Part shown: positions 16,571 to 25,443 of the stretch, piece by piece | How positions within the stretch are numbered: the first letter of the stretch is position 1 | How the letters are laid out: every line of letters starts with the position of its first letter | Assembly (NCBI GenBank): GCA_038238185.1 | Contig: JBBRXY010000003.1 | Location: forward strand, 1-64,000 | Direction: 5' to 3' | Source of the DNA: DATAQC01 sp038238185 | GTDB lineage: Bacteria > Actinomycetota > Acidimicrobiia > Acidimicrobiales > AC-14 | Length of the DNA: 64,000 bases | The notes under the pieces: generated by a model | What the model was told of the DNA's origin: nothing | Seen by the model: only the letters and a program-made list of their open reading frames with translations | Databases searched by the model: none | Program-made: the position numbers and the translations under genes

Positions 16571-17359
16571 TCAGGGTCGCGTTGCGGTACCGATGAGCGC
16601 GGGTGAAGGCACCGCCACCGGCCTGCTGCGGGATCGGATCGCAGTGAGGATCTCGGAGCGTCGACCGGCGTCGAGTAGTGGCCAGAGCGGGCTGAAGGTG
16701 AAGAGCCGGTCCGGGTCGTCGAGCGACGCCTCGTCCACGATCGCGTCGTTGGTCTCAAGGATGATCCGGATGTCGACGAAGCCCGCCGCAGTGAGCGCGG
16801 CTTCGAACCGGCCCGGGTCTCGCATCTCGTCCTGACCGCCTGAGGGGGATGGCTGGTCGAGGTCGGGGAACATCTCGGCGCAGAGCTGGGAGAGCAGGAG
16901 CGTCGCCGATGCTCCGCCAGCGGCCTGCCAGGCGCCGACCGAAGCCGTCCCGCCGGGCTTGATGACCCTGGACATCTCGGCCAGGCCGGCCCGCCAATCG
17001 TCGAACAGCGAGATGCCGAAGTTCGAGAACGCTCCGTCGAAGGACGCATCGGGCAAATCGAGCGCCTGACCATCGAGCTGCCGGGTCTCGACCGTCGGGA
17101 TCCGGTAGGACTCGACGTGGGCGACCATGCCCGCAGAGAAGTCGGTGGCGAGAACGTGCAGGCCGGCCTTGGCCGCGGCGATGGCGACCGCGCCCGTCCC
17201 CGTGGCAATGTCGAGCACCCGGGCCCCGTTGGGAAGCGCCGCCTCAGCTACGGCTTTCTCAGCGAAGCGCCGCAGGAACTCCGGGGGCGCCGATTCAGAG
17301 CGCGAGTACGAGTCCCAGAAGCCTGGATCGTCGATCAAGCGGTCGTCTGCATGCGCCAT
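16571..17359 (-). CDS. class I SAM-dependent methyltransferase
   Basis: 262 residues with a Rossmann methyltransferase core: motif I is VLDIATGTGAVAIAAAKAG (about residues 50-68), followed by VLATDFSAGMV, motif II DLPDASFDGAFSNFGI and RVIKPGGTASVGAW. This is the UbiE/small-molecule methyltransferase pattern; the substrate is not predictable. The start ATG 17359 (MAHADDRLIDDPGFWDSY) is chosen over the longer frame to 17449, whose extra residues have low coding quality. It lies inside the tRNA-Ala element, about 670 bp behind the helicase gene, and is probably cargo unrelated to the defence operon. Confidence 0.8.
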   Translation of the reverse strand: MAHADDRLIDDPGFWDSYSRSESAPPEFLRRFAEKAVAEAALPNGARVLDIATGTGAVAIAAAKAGLHVLATDFSAGMVAHVESYRIPTVETRQLDGQALDLPDASFDGAFSNFGISLFDDWRAGLAEMSRVIKPGGTASVGAWQAAGGASATLLLSQLCAEMFPDLDQPSPSGGQDEMRDPGRFEAALTAAGFVDIRIILETNDAIVDEASLDDPDRLFTFSPLWPLLDAGRRSEILTAIRSRSRPVAVPSPALIGTATRP

Positions 17360-17743
17360 GACCCAAGTCTCGCATTGATGGTCGAGAACCACTGGGCCTC
17401 GGCTTCCCAGTCGGTACGCGTTCCACGCGGTGGGTCTCGCTTTTGTCACGTCAAATCTGTCTCACAACGCCGGGTCAGAGACGCGGTAGTTCTCGGCACC
17501 GGGGTCCGGTGCTTGCGAGCGCGAACCCGTGCAGATTGCCCGGTCGGGGCGCATTACGCCATCAGGTGGGGTCGCACAGAACGTCACCGAGCCGCCGCAC
17601 GCAACTCACGTCTATACCCCGCGACCCCGCTTAGATCCGAAGAGCCTGTTAAGCGACCCGCTGCCGCATGACGCCCCAGTATCGCGGACCATTGCTCTGG
17701 TCTGGTCAGGTTGCGCTGGACGTACACCGTGGCGGCGTGAGGA

Positions 17744-17942
17744 ATGCGCCGGGTGCTCGTATCCGCCCCGGCCGGCGACCTCGTGGACGAGGAACTGGTG
17801 GCGAGGAGTTCGTGGCCCAAGCACGGTCGGGAAGACGCGCCCACAAGAGTGCTGCGGGTTGTGCGCTTCGTGGATTCGCTGCCCCGGACCGCCACGGGGA
17901 AGCTGCGGCGGTTCCTGCCCCGGACCGGCAACTTGACGCCTG
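17744..17942 (+). pseudogene. 3' remnant of an AMP-binding acyl-CoA synthetase
   Basis: The frame reads DEELVARSSWPKHGRE, then VVRFVDSLPRTATGKLRRF. The segment FVDxLPRTATGKLRRF is the C-terminal lysine motif of acyl-CoA synthetases (catalytic Lys in TGK). The rest of the enzyme, over 400 residues, is missing upstream: 17450-17740 contains no continuation in any frame. So it is a truncated leftover inside the element close to attR, probably from an earlier insertion or deletion. Confidence 0.65.
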
Positions 17943-18119
17943 AGGCGCCTCCGACCGCTGGGACCGGGTTCGCTATCGCCAAACCCGGGGCACCTCACCT
18001 TGAGCCGTGCCACTTCCGTGCCAGTAGCAATGGCACGGACGGGTCAACAGGGGTCACTACCGGACCGCACTGACCAGGGCATTCGGTCGTTGGGACACCC
18101 TCACCAGGTGGTCCGCATA

Positions 18120-18166
18120 ACGTTCGCAACGTAGAAGTCGTGGGTTCAAGTCCCATCACCTCCACC
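18120..18166. repeat. attR: 47-bp direct repeat of the tRNA-Ala 3' part
   Basis: Perfect copy of 859-905. It lacks the 5' half of a tRNA, so it is the duplicated 3' end that closes the element. Chromosomal sequence resumes at about 18167. Confidence 0.92.
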
Positions 18167-18241
18167 GCCCTGCCCTACGTTTTCGACAGCTTCGTGTACC
18201 GGAACTGAACCCATCTTCGCCTCGACCGCTCGACACGCTTA

Positions 18242-18253
18242 CTACCATGGTAG
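18242..18253. promoter_or_regulatory. 12-bp perfect palindrome before the VapBC-type pair
   Basis: CTACCATGGTAG is its own reverse complement and lies 21 bp upstream of the antitoxin ATG (18274). TAGTAT at about 18262-18267 fits a -10 box and would give an almost leaderless transcript. Toxin-antitoxin operons are usually repressed by their own products at such a site, so it is the probable operator. Confidence 0.55.
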
Positions 18254-18273
18254 GGATACGGTAGTATTGGTTC

Positions 18274-18528
18274 ATGTCAGCGGACAAGCTGTCGGTCTCG
18301 TTCGACCCCAGCCTGGCCGCGACGATTCGAGCGGCAGCGGCCGAGGAAGGCGTGAGCATCTCGATGTGGCTGGCCGGCGCGGCCGAGGCGAAGGCGCGCC
18401 GCCGCCACCTTCGTGAGGCGTTGGACAGCTTTGCCGCCGAGCACGGCGAACTCACCGACGCGGACGTCGATCGGCTGATCGTCGACGCCCGGGCCGGGTC
18501 ACCCGTCGCCGGGCAAGGCGCAACGTGA
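18274..18528 (+). CDS. antitoxin of a VapBC-type pair
   Basis: 84 residues. The N-terminus LSVSFDPSLAATIRAAAAEEGVS followed by SMWLAGAAEAKARR resembles a ribbon-helix-helix DNA-binding domain; the acidic C-terminus (ELTDADVDRLIVDARAG) would wrap the toxin. It overlaps the toxin start by GTGA and has a palindrome directly upstream. It sits just outside attR, so it belongs to the chromosome or to an older insertion. Confidence 0.8.
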   Translation: MSADKLSVSFDPSLAATIRAAAAEEGVSISMWLAGAAEAKARRRHLREALDSFAAEHGELTDADVDRLIVDARAGSPVAGQGAT

Positions 18529-18905
18529 GCCTCGTCCTCGACGCTGGGGCACTCATCGCGTACGAGCGCGGCAGCCGGACCGTACAGGCATTCCTCAAAC
18601 GTGCCTACCACCACAGCGAGGACGTGCGGACAACCACGGGGGTAGTCGCTCAGACGTGGCACGGAGATCCGAAGCAGGCCCGGCTGGCCATGCTTCTCCG
18701 AGGTGTGCACGAGCGCGACCTCACGAGCGACCAGGCTCGACTGGTCGGCCGGTTGCTCCGTCAAACCGGGACCACCGACGTGGTCGACGGCACGCTGGTC
18801 GACATTGCCAACGATGGAGACGAAGTCTTGACGAGCGACCCAGGCGACATCCGGGCCCTTGCGATGACTGCGGGCAAGAAGCTCCTCATCACCCGAGTGT
18901 CCTGA
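18525..18905 (+). CDS. PIN-domain toxin, VapC-like
   Basis: 126 residues. PIN-type acidic positions are visible in SLVLDAGALIAYERG, TTDVVDGTLVDIA and VLTSDPGDIRAL, the order expected for the Mg-binding pocket of a VapC ribonuclease. Start GTG 18525 overlaps the antitoxin stop. The probable activity is cleavage of specific RNA, with tRNA the commonest VapC target. Sequence appears intact. Confidence 0.8.
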   Translation: MSLVLDAGALIAYERGSRTVQAFLKRAYHHSEDVRTTTGVVAQTWHGDPKQARLAMLLRGVHERDLTSDQARLVGRLLRQTGTTDVVDGTLVDIANDGDEVLTSDPGDIRALAMTAGKKLLITRVS

Positions 18906-19273
18906 CCTGGGTCTCGACCGGCCACATGCCGAAGCCACCTGCGTGCGCCAGGCTCGATCAATCGCCGCCGAGGAACAGTGAACTTGGTGATCTGGGTCGG
19001 AAAGAACTTGCACCACCTCCACAAGTACATTGCCGGTCGGGATGCACTGCCACCGGGCCGCCGAGCGGCGATCCGCCCAACCCCAGCCCCCCAACAGCTG
19101 AAGGTCGACGGCCTGGCCATGATCGACTCGGGCCTACCCCGAAGCTCGTCGAGAAACCCGTCCCTTCGGTTGCAGATCGGCCGCTTGATGCCGGGTCCTC
19201 GCAGGCATCCCGCGGCAGCGGAGCGGGCACGCACCGTATGCTGGCGACCACGAGAGGTGAAAGGTCGTTCCCG
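18906..19273. other. intergenic stretch before the M23 peptidase
   Basis: About 370 bp with no convincing gene on either strand. I looked for a c-di-AMP-type riboswitch, common before actinobacterial cell-wall hydrolases, and did not recognise its conserved blocks. Confidence 0.35.
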
Positions 19274-20446
19274 GTGTCGTCTCGTGGCTCGTCTCGCTCA
19301 GAGGGGCGGAGCCTGGCTCGGCGCGCCCTGGTGGTGGTGGCCACCGCGGCACTGCTCGCCGGCATGGCATCGCCGGCCATGGCGCAGTCGGATCAGACCA
19401 CCCCGCCCACCACGACGAACAGCCTCGAGGACCTGGTCAACAAGCTGCTCGGGGGTGGGACCGTACCCCCCAACACCCCGCCCCAGGCCAGCCCCGGTGC
19501 CTCGGCGGGCAACCCCTCCGCCGATCCGGGCCATGCTCCCTCGCCCGGGGCCGACACGCCGCCGGTGGCCGGCGCAGCCCAGGCGGTCCCCCCCGAGGCG
19601 CAGGCGGCGATCGACTCCCTCAATCGGACCCCCGGACGCAATACGGGCGAGCTGTTGGTCGCCCTCCGCCAGCTCGTCGACCTCGGCCTCAGTCCCGAGG
19701 AGGCGGCGGTGATCGGCATGGGCCACTTCCCCGTCGGTGGCCAAGCCGACTACTCCGACGATTTCCTCTTTCCCCGCTTCAACCCGGAGTTCCACCCCCA
19801 CCAGGGAAACGACATCTTCGCTACAGAGGGGACGCCGGTACGGGCCGTGGAGGACGGCAGCGTGAGCTATAGCGACGGCGGGATCAGTGGGAAGGCGTTC
19901 CACCTCAGCACCGGGAACGGCACCTACTACTTCGGATGCCACCTGGTGGCCTTCGCCAACCTGCCCAGCGGCTCCAGCGTCACCCAGGGCCAGATCATCG
20001 GCTTCGTGGGCAGCACCGGTGACGCCGCCGGCGGTAGCCCCCATCTGCATTTCGAGGTCCATCCCGGGGGCGGCGGGGCCGTCGACCCCAAGTCGTTCCT
20101 CGACGGTTGGCTCGACGAGGCTCTCGCCAACGTGTCCCAGCTCGTGGCCACCTACCGCCAGGTCGGCCTACCGAAGGCCATCAGCTACGCGGGTGTCCTC
20201 CGCCGGTTCGACGAGCCCCTGGCCGGCGGAACCGGCATCTCCACACTTCTCACGGCATCGTCGGCGAACCCCGGGATTCGGCGACTGAGCGAACTACGAG
20301 CGTCGCGGAACCTCACCGCCGACAGCGCCAAGGCCGACGCGGCCGCCGTCGACGCCTGGAAGGCCGCGGACCGCACGTCTCGGTCGCTCCTCTCCCCCGT
20401 CACCCCGGCCCCACTCCAGACCTTGCTGGCCCACGACTCGAACTGA
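19274..20446 (+). CDS. secreted M23-family (LytM-like) peptidase
   Basis: 390 residues. The signal peptide (about 1-37) has an Arg-rich start, the core ALVVVATAALLAGMA and an AMA cleavage motif. Residues about 45-105 are a Pro/Ala/Gly-rich linker. The M23 domain (about 165-270) has HPHQGNDIFA (metal ligands His and Asp) and HLHFEV, with FGCHLV between. A helical C-terminal region follows. The zinc ligands look complete, so it may cut peptidoglycan cross-bridges, though a scaffold role is possible. GTG 19274 has AAAGG nine bases upstream; ATG 19238 in the same frame is the alternative. Predicted outside the membrane. Confidence 0.85.
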   Translation: MSSRGSSRSEGRSLARRALVVVATAALLAGMASPAMAQSDQTTPPTTTNSLEDLVNKLLGGGTVPPNTPPQASPGASAGNPSADPGHAPSPGADTPPVAGAAQAVPPEAQAAIDSLNRTPGRNTGELLVALRQLVDLGLSPEEAAVIGMGHFPVGGQADYSDDFLFPRFNPEFHPHQGNDIFATEGTPVRAVEDGSVSYSDGGISGKAFHLSTGNGTYYFGCHLVAFANLPSGSSVTQGQIIGFVGSTGDAAGGSPHLHFEVHPGGGGAVDPKSFLDGWLDEALANVSQLVATYRQVGLPKAISYAGVLRRFDEPLAGGTGISTLLTASSANPGIRRLSELRASRNLTADSAKADAAAVDAWKAADRTSRSLLSPVTPAPLQTLLAHDSN

Positions 20447-20455
20447 GCCCGGCGC

Positions 20456-20683
20456 TCAGGCCGGCGCGTTTGCGGGGGTGACCCATCCGTCCGTCCCGCG
20501 CATGTCCAGGCCCAGCTTGGCCGGGCCTGTGGCCTTCGAGACTGAACCGACGCCGTCGGCTCCGTCGGCCAATCGGCGAAGGCGAAGTGCCTCAGCCGCC
20601 GCCCAGATGATCAGTTGGCCCTGACGACCGGAACACCGCACCGTGATTTCCCTCCGAAACGCCTTCTGCACCGACCCGCACAT
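20456..20683 (-). CDS. possible small protein, unrecognised
   Basis: 75 residues (MCGSVQKAFRREITVRCSG, then QLIIWAAAEALRLRRL). The third-position GC is fairly high and it follows the 80-residue gene on the same strand, but there is no ribosome site or known motif. The frame is open to 20770. It could equally be chance coding in GC-rich DNA. Confidence 0.25.
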   Translation of the reverse strand: MCGSVQKAFRREITVRCSGRQGQLIIWAAAEALRLRRLADGADGVGSVSKATGPAKLGLDMRGTDGWVTPANAPA

Positions 20684-20776
20684 CCGCAGAACCTGGCACA
20701 GGACAACCCCTGCGGGTGGGCTCCTTGCAGAACCATTTGCAGTATCGCGCCGCTCGGACACCACCGCCACAGGTGA

Positions 20777-21019
20777 TCAGATCAGGTCTTCGCGGTAGGG
20801 CACGGGATGGTTGCCGCCCACCTCGACGTATCGTTCGTTGATCGCCTGAGCCAGCACGTCGTAGTCCATCGACTGCGTCGCCGAGCCGGCCAGATAGGAG
20901 CGCACGATATCCGGGGATGACGCCCCGCCCAAGGCGAAGTAGTCCATCCAGAGCTCGTCGAACGACATCCCCGCCCGGACCCGAGCGGCTTCGAGGACCT
21001 CGTGAGCAGACGTACTCAT
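20777..21019 (-). CDS. small protein coupled to the GAF-ANTAR regulator
   Basis: 80 residues, unknown function: MSTSAHEVLEAARVRAGMSF, then ELWMDYFALGGASSPDIVRSYL and VLAQAINERYVEVG. Mostly helical with no membrane segment. Its ATG overlaps the stop of the GAF-ANTAR gene (ATGA), so the two are expressed together. It may be a signalling partner; that is only inferred from coupling. Confidence 0.75.
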   Translation of the reverse strand: MSTSAHEVLEAARVRAGMSFDELWMDYFALGGASSPDIVRSYLAGSATQSMDYDVLAQAINERYVEVGGNHPVPYREDLI

Positions 21020-21753
21020 CAGTCCGCCCGACCGTCTTGCTCCCGAGCCTCCACACGCAAGACGAGATCCTCTGCCACCTCCCGTAGCTTGCGGTTCTCT
21101 CGCTGCGACGCCCGACGCAGGACGTCGAACGCCTCGTCGCGCGTGCAGGCCTGGCGCTCCATGATGATGCCCTTGGCTTCGCCGATGATCTCGCGGCTGG
21201 CCACGGCTAGTTGCAACTGCTCGTTGAGCCGGTTTGCGCTCACCAGGGCCAGCGCGGTGCGGACGAGTATCGTCGCCTGCTCACCGATGAGCGAGGCGGT
21301 GCGCACATCCGATTCGGCGAAAGCACCTTCTCGTTGGCTGTAGATGTTCAAGGCACCGATGGCCTCTCCCGGGTCCCGCATGAGCGGTGTGGACAGAACG
21401 GTTGTCATGCCGGCCTCGGTGGCGACCTCATCGAATACCGATAGGTGGTCCCCGCCAGCGCCGACCGTCAGCTGCACCTGGCGCGCCGACCTGAGGGCGC
21501 GCAGGCACGGGCCGTCGTCGCTCTCGTACTGAGCCTCGTCGATGGCCAGCGCGTCGTCCGAGGTGAAATTGGAAGTCCGGTAGCCGCCGGTGTCGGCCAG
21601 CGTGATGCTGACCGAGTGGGCGGCGCCTACGGTGTGGCGAGCGAGGAGCACGACTCTTTGAAGCAAATCGTCGAGCGGAACGTCGCCCAGCTCGCGGTCG
21701 CCGCCGGCACCGATGGTGCGTTCGGCCATGAGGTCATCATTCGCTTCGTCCAC
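21019..21753 (-). CDS. GAF and ANTAR domain regulator
   Basis: 244 residues. A GAF sensor domain (about 25-160) contains HSVSITLADTGGYRTSNFTS, CLRALRSARQV and LSTPLMRDPGEAIGALNIYS. The ANTAR RNA-binding domain (about 170-235) has LAVASREIIGEAKGIIMERQ and EAFDVLRRASQRENRKLREVAEDLV. ANTAR proteins act as antiterminators by binding paired hexanucleotide hairpins in leader RNAs; the GAF domain would sense a small ligand or redox state. Start at 21753 may be a little long, because MAERTIGAGG a few residues in is an alternative. Confidence 0.88.
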   Translation of the reverse strand: MDEANDDLMAERTIGAGGDRELGDVPLDDLLQRVVLLARHTVGAAHSVSITLADTGGYRTSNFTSDDALAIDEAQYESDDGPCLRALRSARQVQLTVGAGGDHLSVFDEVATEAGMTTVLSTPLMRDPGEAIGALNIYSQREGAFAESDVRTASLIGEQATILVRTALALVSANRLNEQLQLAVASREIIGEAKGIIMERQACTRDEAFDVLRRASQRENRKLREVAEDLVLRVEAREQDGRAD

Positions 21754-21926
21754 AGGTCACCTGTCGCCGGTACATCGGGAGTGGCGTCCGACGGCGGGCC
21801 GACAGGTTCAATCGACCTTCGCTGAACGTCGCGGCCGCGTCCTGACCGGTGGCTGAGCGAGCCCATCTTACCCGACATAATTCGATCTGGGACCGAGTCG
21901 ATCCGCGGCATCGGCCAGACTGCGAC

Positions 21927-22256
21927 ATGCCCTTCGGTCAACAGCCAGGCCCACCGGCGTCGGCGAGACAGGTCAAGGACCTGCTGAGACTGATCCAGGA
22001 CGCCGGGCACATCGACTTCCGTGACGCGCGCGGCCCGATGGGTTTGACCCAACGTCAGGCCGCCGGCAAGTTCACCCGCGACGAGGCGGAAGCGTTCATC
22101 GACCGGTTACACCAGGCCGACGTCGACACGGACGCCCCCGAGGTCGACCGGCCCGTCACCCGGTTGTCCGCCGCCGAGCAGGCCATCCGGCGCGTGCCCG
22201 CCGACCAGCTCGCCGCCGAGCTGCAACGGCGCGGCTGGGTCGTGATCGAGCCATAG
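21927..22256 (+). CDS. conserved hypothetical protein
   Basis: 109 residues beginning MPFGQQPGPPASARQVKDLL. The first half resembles a helical segment followed by GPMGLTQRQAAGKFTRDEAEAFIDRL, the second half ends LAAELQRRGWVVIEP. No catalytic motif. Proteins of this kind are scattered in actinobacteria without known function (from memory). ATG 21927 is preferred over the longer frame from 21849, whose first 26 residues are atypical. Confidence 0.65.
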   Translation: MPFGQQPGPPASARQVKDLLRLIQDAGHIDFRDARGPMGLTQRQAAGKFTRDEAEAFIDRLHQADVDTDAPEVDRPVTRLSAAEQAIRRVPADQLAAELQRRGWVVIEP

Positions 22257-22515
22257 TCTCCCGGGGCTCACTGGTGTTTCCGACCCCGCAGCACCCGCGC
22301 CGGTAGCAGCCGGATCGCCTTCACCGAAGCCGACGGGCGCGGCGTGGAGCCAGGGGACCGGTTGACGCCGTTGAGGAGAAGGAACACTCCGGTCGAGAGA
22401 TGCCAGCCGGGCGTTCCCCTAAACCAACGTCGTTGGCGACCCGATAATGGGTTGACGGTGTCATCGAGCATGCCGGTCAGGCTCGAGTTGCCGGTCAACC
22501 AGGAGGCAGCCAGGG

Positions 22516-23850
22516 ATGTCCGCAGATGAGGCACGACCGACGACACGATCAAGCCAGAAAAGGCGACCTCCGGCCAAGAAGATGGCGCCGGCATCACCGA
22601 GACCGACGCCAACGGTAGGTCGCGCATCCCGAACCGGACCTCGGGCGGCGCCCGGCCGGGCCCTGACCGCCGCGAAGGTGATGTCGGCCACTCCGGCGAA
22701 GAAGACGACGGCGAAGAAGGCGACGGCGACCTCGGCGAAGGCGACCACCGCGACGGCGACCACTGCGAGGGCGGCATCGGCGAAGAAGGCGACGGCGAAG
22801 GCGACGAAAGCGGCGAAGTCGGCAAAGGCGGAGACCGCAACCAGCGCAGCGAGGGCCGCCGCGCGCCAGCGGGCGACCGTGGGGGCAACAAGCACTGCGT
22901 TGCTACACATCAGGCAGATCGCCGAGCGGCGCGCTGGCGACCCGACGCGGTCCGGGGTTGCTGCTCCCACACGTGGCGGTCCGTCTGCGACCACTCGACA
23001 GGTCGCCGCACGACCCCTCCCGTCTGTGGCTCCACAACCGGCGTCACGCCCCTGGGACGTCGGCGACTGGCCCGACACCGCCGAATCTCGTCCCCCAGCA
23101 CCGCCCGCTCCCCCGCCTTCCCCTCCGCCGCCACGCGGTCCGGAATGGTCCGGCGTGCCGGCCTCTCCTCCCCCGGCCCCGGCCCCCACTACACCCGCTC
23201 CGGCCGGAGCGTCCGGGCGGAAGGGCCTCATCGTGGCCGGGCTGTCGGTGGCCGCCTTGGTTGCCGTCGGCTTCTTCGTCTGGTTGTTCGCGTTCGCCCT
23301 GGCCGGCTCGAGCACCAAGCCCACATCAACGGCCACGCCGACCACCACGCCGACCACCACGGTCAAGCCCGCTGCGGGCCAGGGCCGCTCGTCGGACACG
23401 GCATTCGCCTCGATTCCGGGCTACAACCTGAAGGCGGCCCCGGCGTCGGTCCTCCGGGAAATCAGGAACGGCTTCGACCAGGGGATGAAATCAGCGATCT
23501 CCGAGACACCCGGCCTGAGCGTCAACCCCGAACAGGTGATCGCCGGCATCAGTGGTCGGGTCATCATGCAGGGCGGACAGGAGGTCGGCTTGGCCATAGC
23601 CATCTCCTTCGACGATCGATGGGCCAACCAGATCCCTGCCGATCAATTCGGTCCCTTCGTCGGGAAGACCTTGGGCCCCTCCATCGAGCAGGGCACCGTG
23701 GCCGGCCAGAGCACCGTGTTCGTGGACACCGGCGACACCGCCGACCTGCTGGCCTACAAGGACGGGACGTTCCTGATCGTGATCGCCGACTCCGGCGACC
23801 GGGCGACCCTCGACGGCGTGATGGCCGGGTTGCTGCAAAACCTCGGCTGA
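22516..23850 (+). CDS. Lys/Ala-rich membrane-anchored protein
   Basis: 444 residues. ATG 22516 has a perfect AGGAGG nine bases upstream. Residues about 50-125 are a low-complexity Ala/Lys/Thr tract with repeats such as PAKKTTAKKATA and AKKATAKATKAAKSAK, like the tails of histone H1-like or HupB proteins. A Pro-rich stretch (about 190-230) follows, then one membrane span (about 235-260, GLIVAGLSVAALVAVGFFVW), a Thr/Pro linker, and a C-terminal domain of about 150 residues (SIPGYNLKAAPASVLREI to LDGVMAGLLQNLG), presumably outside. The basic tail would be cytoplasmic and could touch DNA, RNA or lipid. Function unknown. Confidence 0.8.
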   Translation: MSADEARPTTRSSQKRRPPAKKMAPASPRPTPTVGRASRTGPRAAPGRALTAAKVMSATPAKKTTAKKATATSAKATTATATTARAASAKKATAKATKAAKSAKAETATSAARAAARQRATVGATSTALLHIRQIAERRAGDPTRSGVAAPTRGGPSATTRQVAARPLPSVAPQPASRPWDVGDWPDTAESRPPAPPAPPPSPPPPRGPEWSGVPASPPPAPAPTTPAPAGASGRKGLIVAGLSVAALVAVGFFVWLFAFALAGSSTKPTSTATPTTTPTTTVKPAAGQGRSSDTAFASIPGYNLKAAPASVLREIRNGFDQGMKSAISETPGLSVNPEQVIAGISGRVIMQGGQEVGLAIAISFDDRWANQIPADQFGPFVGKTLGPSIEQGTVAGQSTVFVDTGDTADLLAYKDGTFLIVIADSGDRATLDGVMAGLLQNLG

Positions 23851-23958
23851 GCCACGGCACGTCAGCACTTCGGCGCCACCGCGTTGAGGGTGCCCTCGAC
23901 GGCGAGGCTGGCAGCTGCCTGGGGTCCGACGACGGTGCTGCCGGCCATGACTCTTGCC

Positions 23959-25443
23959 TCAGGCGATGATCAGGGGCACGGTCACGGCCATGAGGACCAC
24001 GAGCGCCCACACGGCGGGGGCCGAGCCCAGGGCGAGCTGGCGCCGTTCGAAGGCCTGGGCGGCCTCGCCGTCGGTTCGGGAGATCCACCACGGTCCCGAA
24101 GCGGTCTCAAGCCGGCGATAGGTGAGCCCCAGCGCGCCCCCAAAGGCCAGGTGGCCCACCAGTGAAGGGAACGTGGCGACCACGGCGGTCACGTTCCATT
24201 GCGGTTGACCCCCGAGAAGCAGCGGCAGCAGGGTGAGCGCCCCGAGGACCCACCACAGGAACCCGTAGGTCACCCCCCACCCCAGGGCCGAACCGGAGTC
24301 GAAGCTGCGTCCCCGGAAGAGCAGGGCATAGGAGACCCCGATGACCAGCGAGATGAGCAGGTGGACGACGAGGCCCGCCGACGGTGATCCTGCGCCCACT
24401 AGGCGAGCCACGGTGGGCAGATAGCCGATCTGGATCATCAGCACCGTGAACACCAGCCCTCCCGCCAAGCCCGCCAGCACTCCCCGTCCGATCGCCCGCA
24501 AGCCCCGGGTGCCCGGGCCCTCACCCTCTGCTCGGCGGACGTCGTCGCTGAACAGCGCCGTCGCCGCCCGGCCGAGCCACGAGAACCACACGCCGGCCGT
24601 CGACGCGAGCAGGATCAGCCCGGGGAAGGCGGGAAATCTCTCCCGCGTGGCCTCGAGTGACCAAGCGAGGCCGTCGCCGCTGAGCAGCGGGACCAGAGTG
24701 AGCGTTCCCATCACCCACCACAAGAACCCGTAAGCACTTCCTCGCACGAGTGCCGGGCCTCCTCGCTCAGGCGGGTGAGGCGAGAGGAAGGCGAAGCCGA
24801 CGCCGACGAGCACCCCAACGGCGAGCGTGCGCCCCCATCCGGTGCCGCCGAGGGCGGCCGCGGGGCTCAGATTGTCGGGAACGAGCAGGGCGATGCCCAG
24901 GGCGGCGAAGGCGCCGGCCAGTGCGCCGCGGCTCAGCTCGCCCATCGTGACAGCGGGCCGCCAGGCGACGCGGGGTCGGTCCCCGGTCCGGCGGAGCACG
25001 GCCAGGGCCAGGGCGGTGACCACCCCGAAGAGCAGGTGACCGAAAAGGCTGGGTACCGCCCTCTGTGCCGCAGCCAGGTCCCACGCCGGTGGACGGCCGG
25101 TAAGAAAAGGGAGCAGGGTGAGGGGGCCGAGGAACCACCACGCCGCCCCATAGCTCAGTCCCCAGAACAAGGTATCGCTCGCATCCTGGCGCTGGTTGGC
25201 CATCAGGAGGCCGAATCCCGCACCCACCAGGGCGGCGATGGTCATGTGGACGGCGAGACCGACCGACGGGGAGTCGGCCCGGACGATAGAGGCCACCGAT
25301 GGCAGCGCACCGAGATCGGCCATGGCAGCGCCGAAGGCCGCGCCGCCGACAATGCCGGCGATGGCGCCCAGCACGCCGGGGTGGGCGGCTACCCCCCGGC
25401 CGTGACCGGTCCGGTCTTGGTCGACATCGAGAGCGCTCGTCAT
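23959..25443 (-). CDS. polytopic membrane protein with three copies of one module
   Basis: 494 residues. Three tandem copies of a module of about 150 residues can be seen. Each has about four hydrophobic helices and the recurring blocks SxGLxVHxxIxxxxGxxxxLL, a Trp-rich xGxxYGxxWWxxGxLTLxPLL and FPSLxGHLxFGxxxxL. The middle copy is the most diverged. The same module forms the N-terminus of the NADH dehydrogenase encoded just upstream (ATGA overlap at 25440-25443). No transporter family is recognised. The start is ATG 25443 (MTSALDVDQDRTGHG); the longer frame reads through the preceding gene. Confidence 0.75.
   Translation of the reverse strand: MTSALDVDQDRTGHGRGVAAHPGVLGAIAGIVGGAAFGAAMADLGALPSVASIVRADSPSVGLAVHMTIAALVGAGFGLLMANQRQDASDTLFWGLSYGAAWWFLGPLTLLPFLTGRPPAWDLAAAQRAVPSLFGHLLFGVVTALALAVLRRTGDRPRVAWRPAVTMGELSRGALAGAFAALGIALLVPDNLSPAAALGGTGWGRTLAVGVLVGVGFAFLSPHPPERGGPALVRGSAYGFLWWVMGTLTLVPLLSGDGLAWSLEATRERFPAFPGLILLASTAGVWFSWLGRAATALFSDDVRRAEGEGPGTRGLRAIGRGVLAGLAGGLVFTVLMIQIGYLPTVARLVGAGSPSAGLVVHLLISLVIGVSYALLFRGRSFDSGSALGWGVTYGFLWWVLGALTLLPLLLGGQPQWNVTAVVATFPSLVGHLAFGGALGLTYRRLETASGPWWISRTDGEAAQAFERRQLALGSAPAVWALVVLMAVTVPLIIA

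Larger units (their letters stand above)
859..18166. mobile_element. integrative element in tRNA-Ala(CGC), about 17.3 kb
   Basis: Bounded by the 47-bp repeats. It contains a tyrosine integrase beside attL, excisionase-like HTH proteins, a replication/primase-like protein and regulators (950-6136), then a helicase/DNA-methylase/ATPase operon (6928-15900) as cargo, a solo methyltransferase and a gene remnant. The integrase plus Rep-like layout resembles small actinobacterial integrative elements of the pSAM2 kind. I see no transfer (FtsK/TraB-like) gene, so it may be mobilised by others or be simply a genomic island. Confidence 0.85.
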
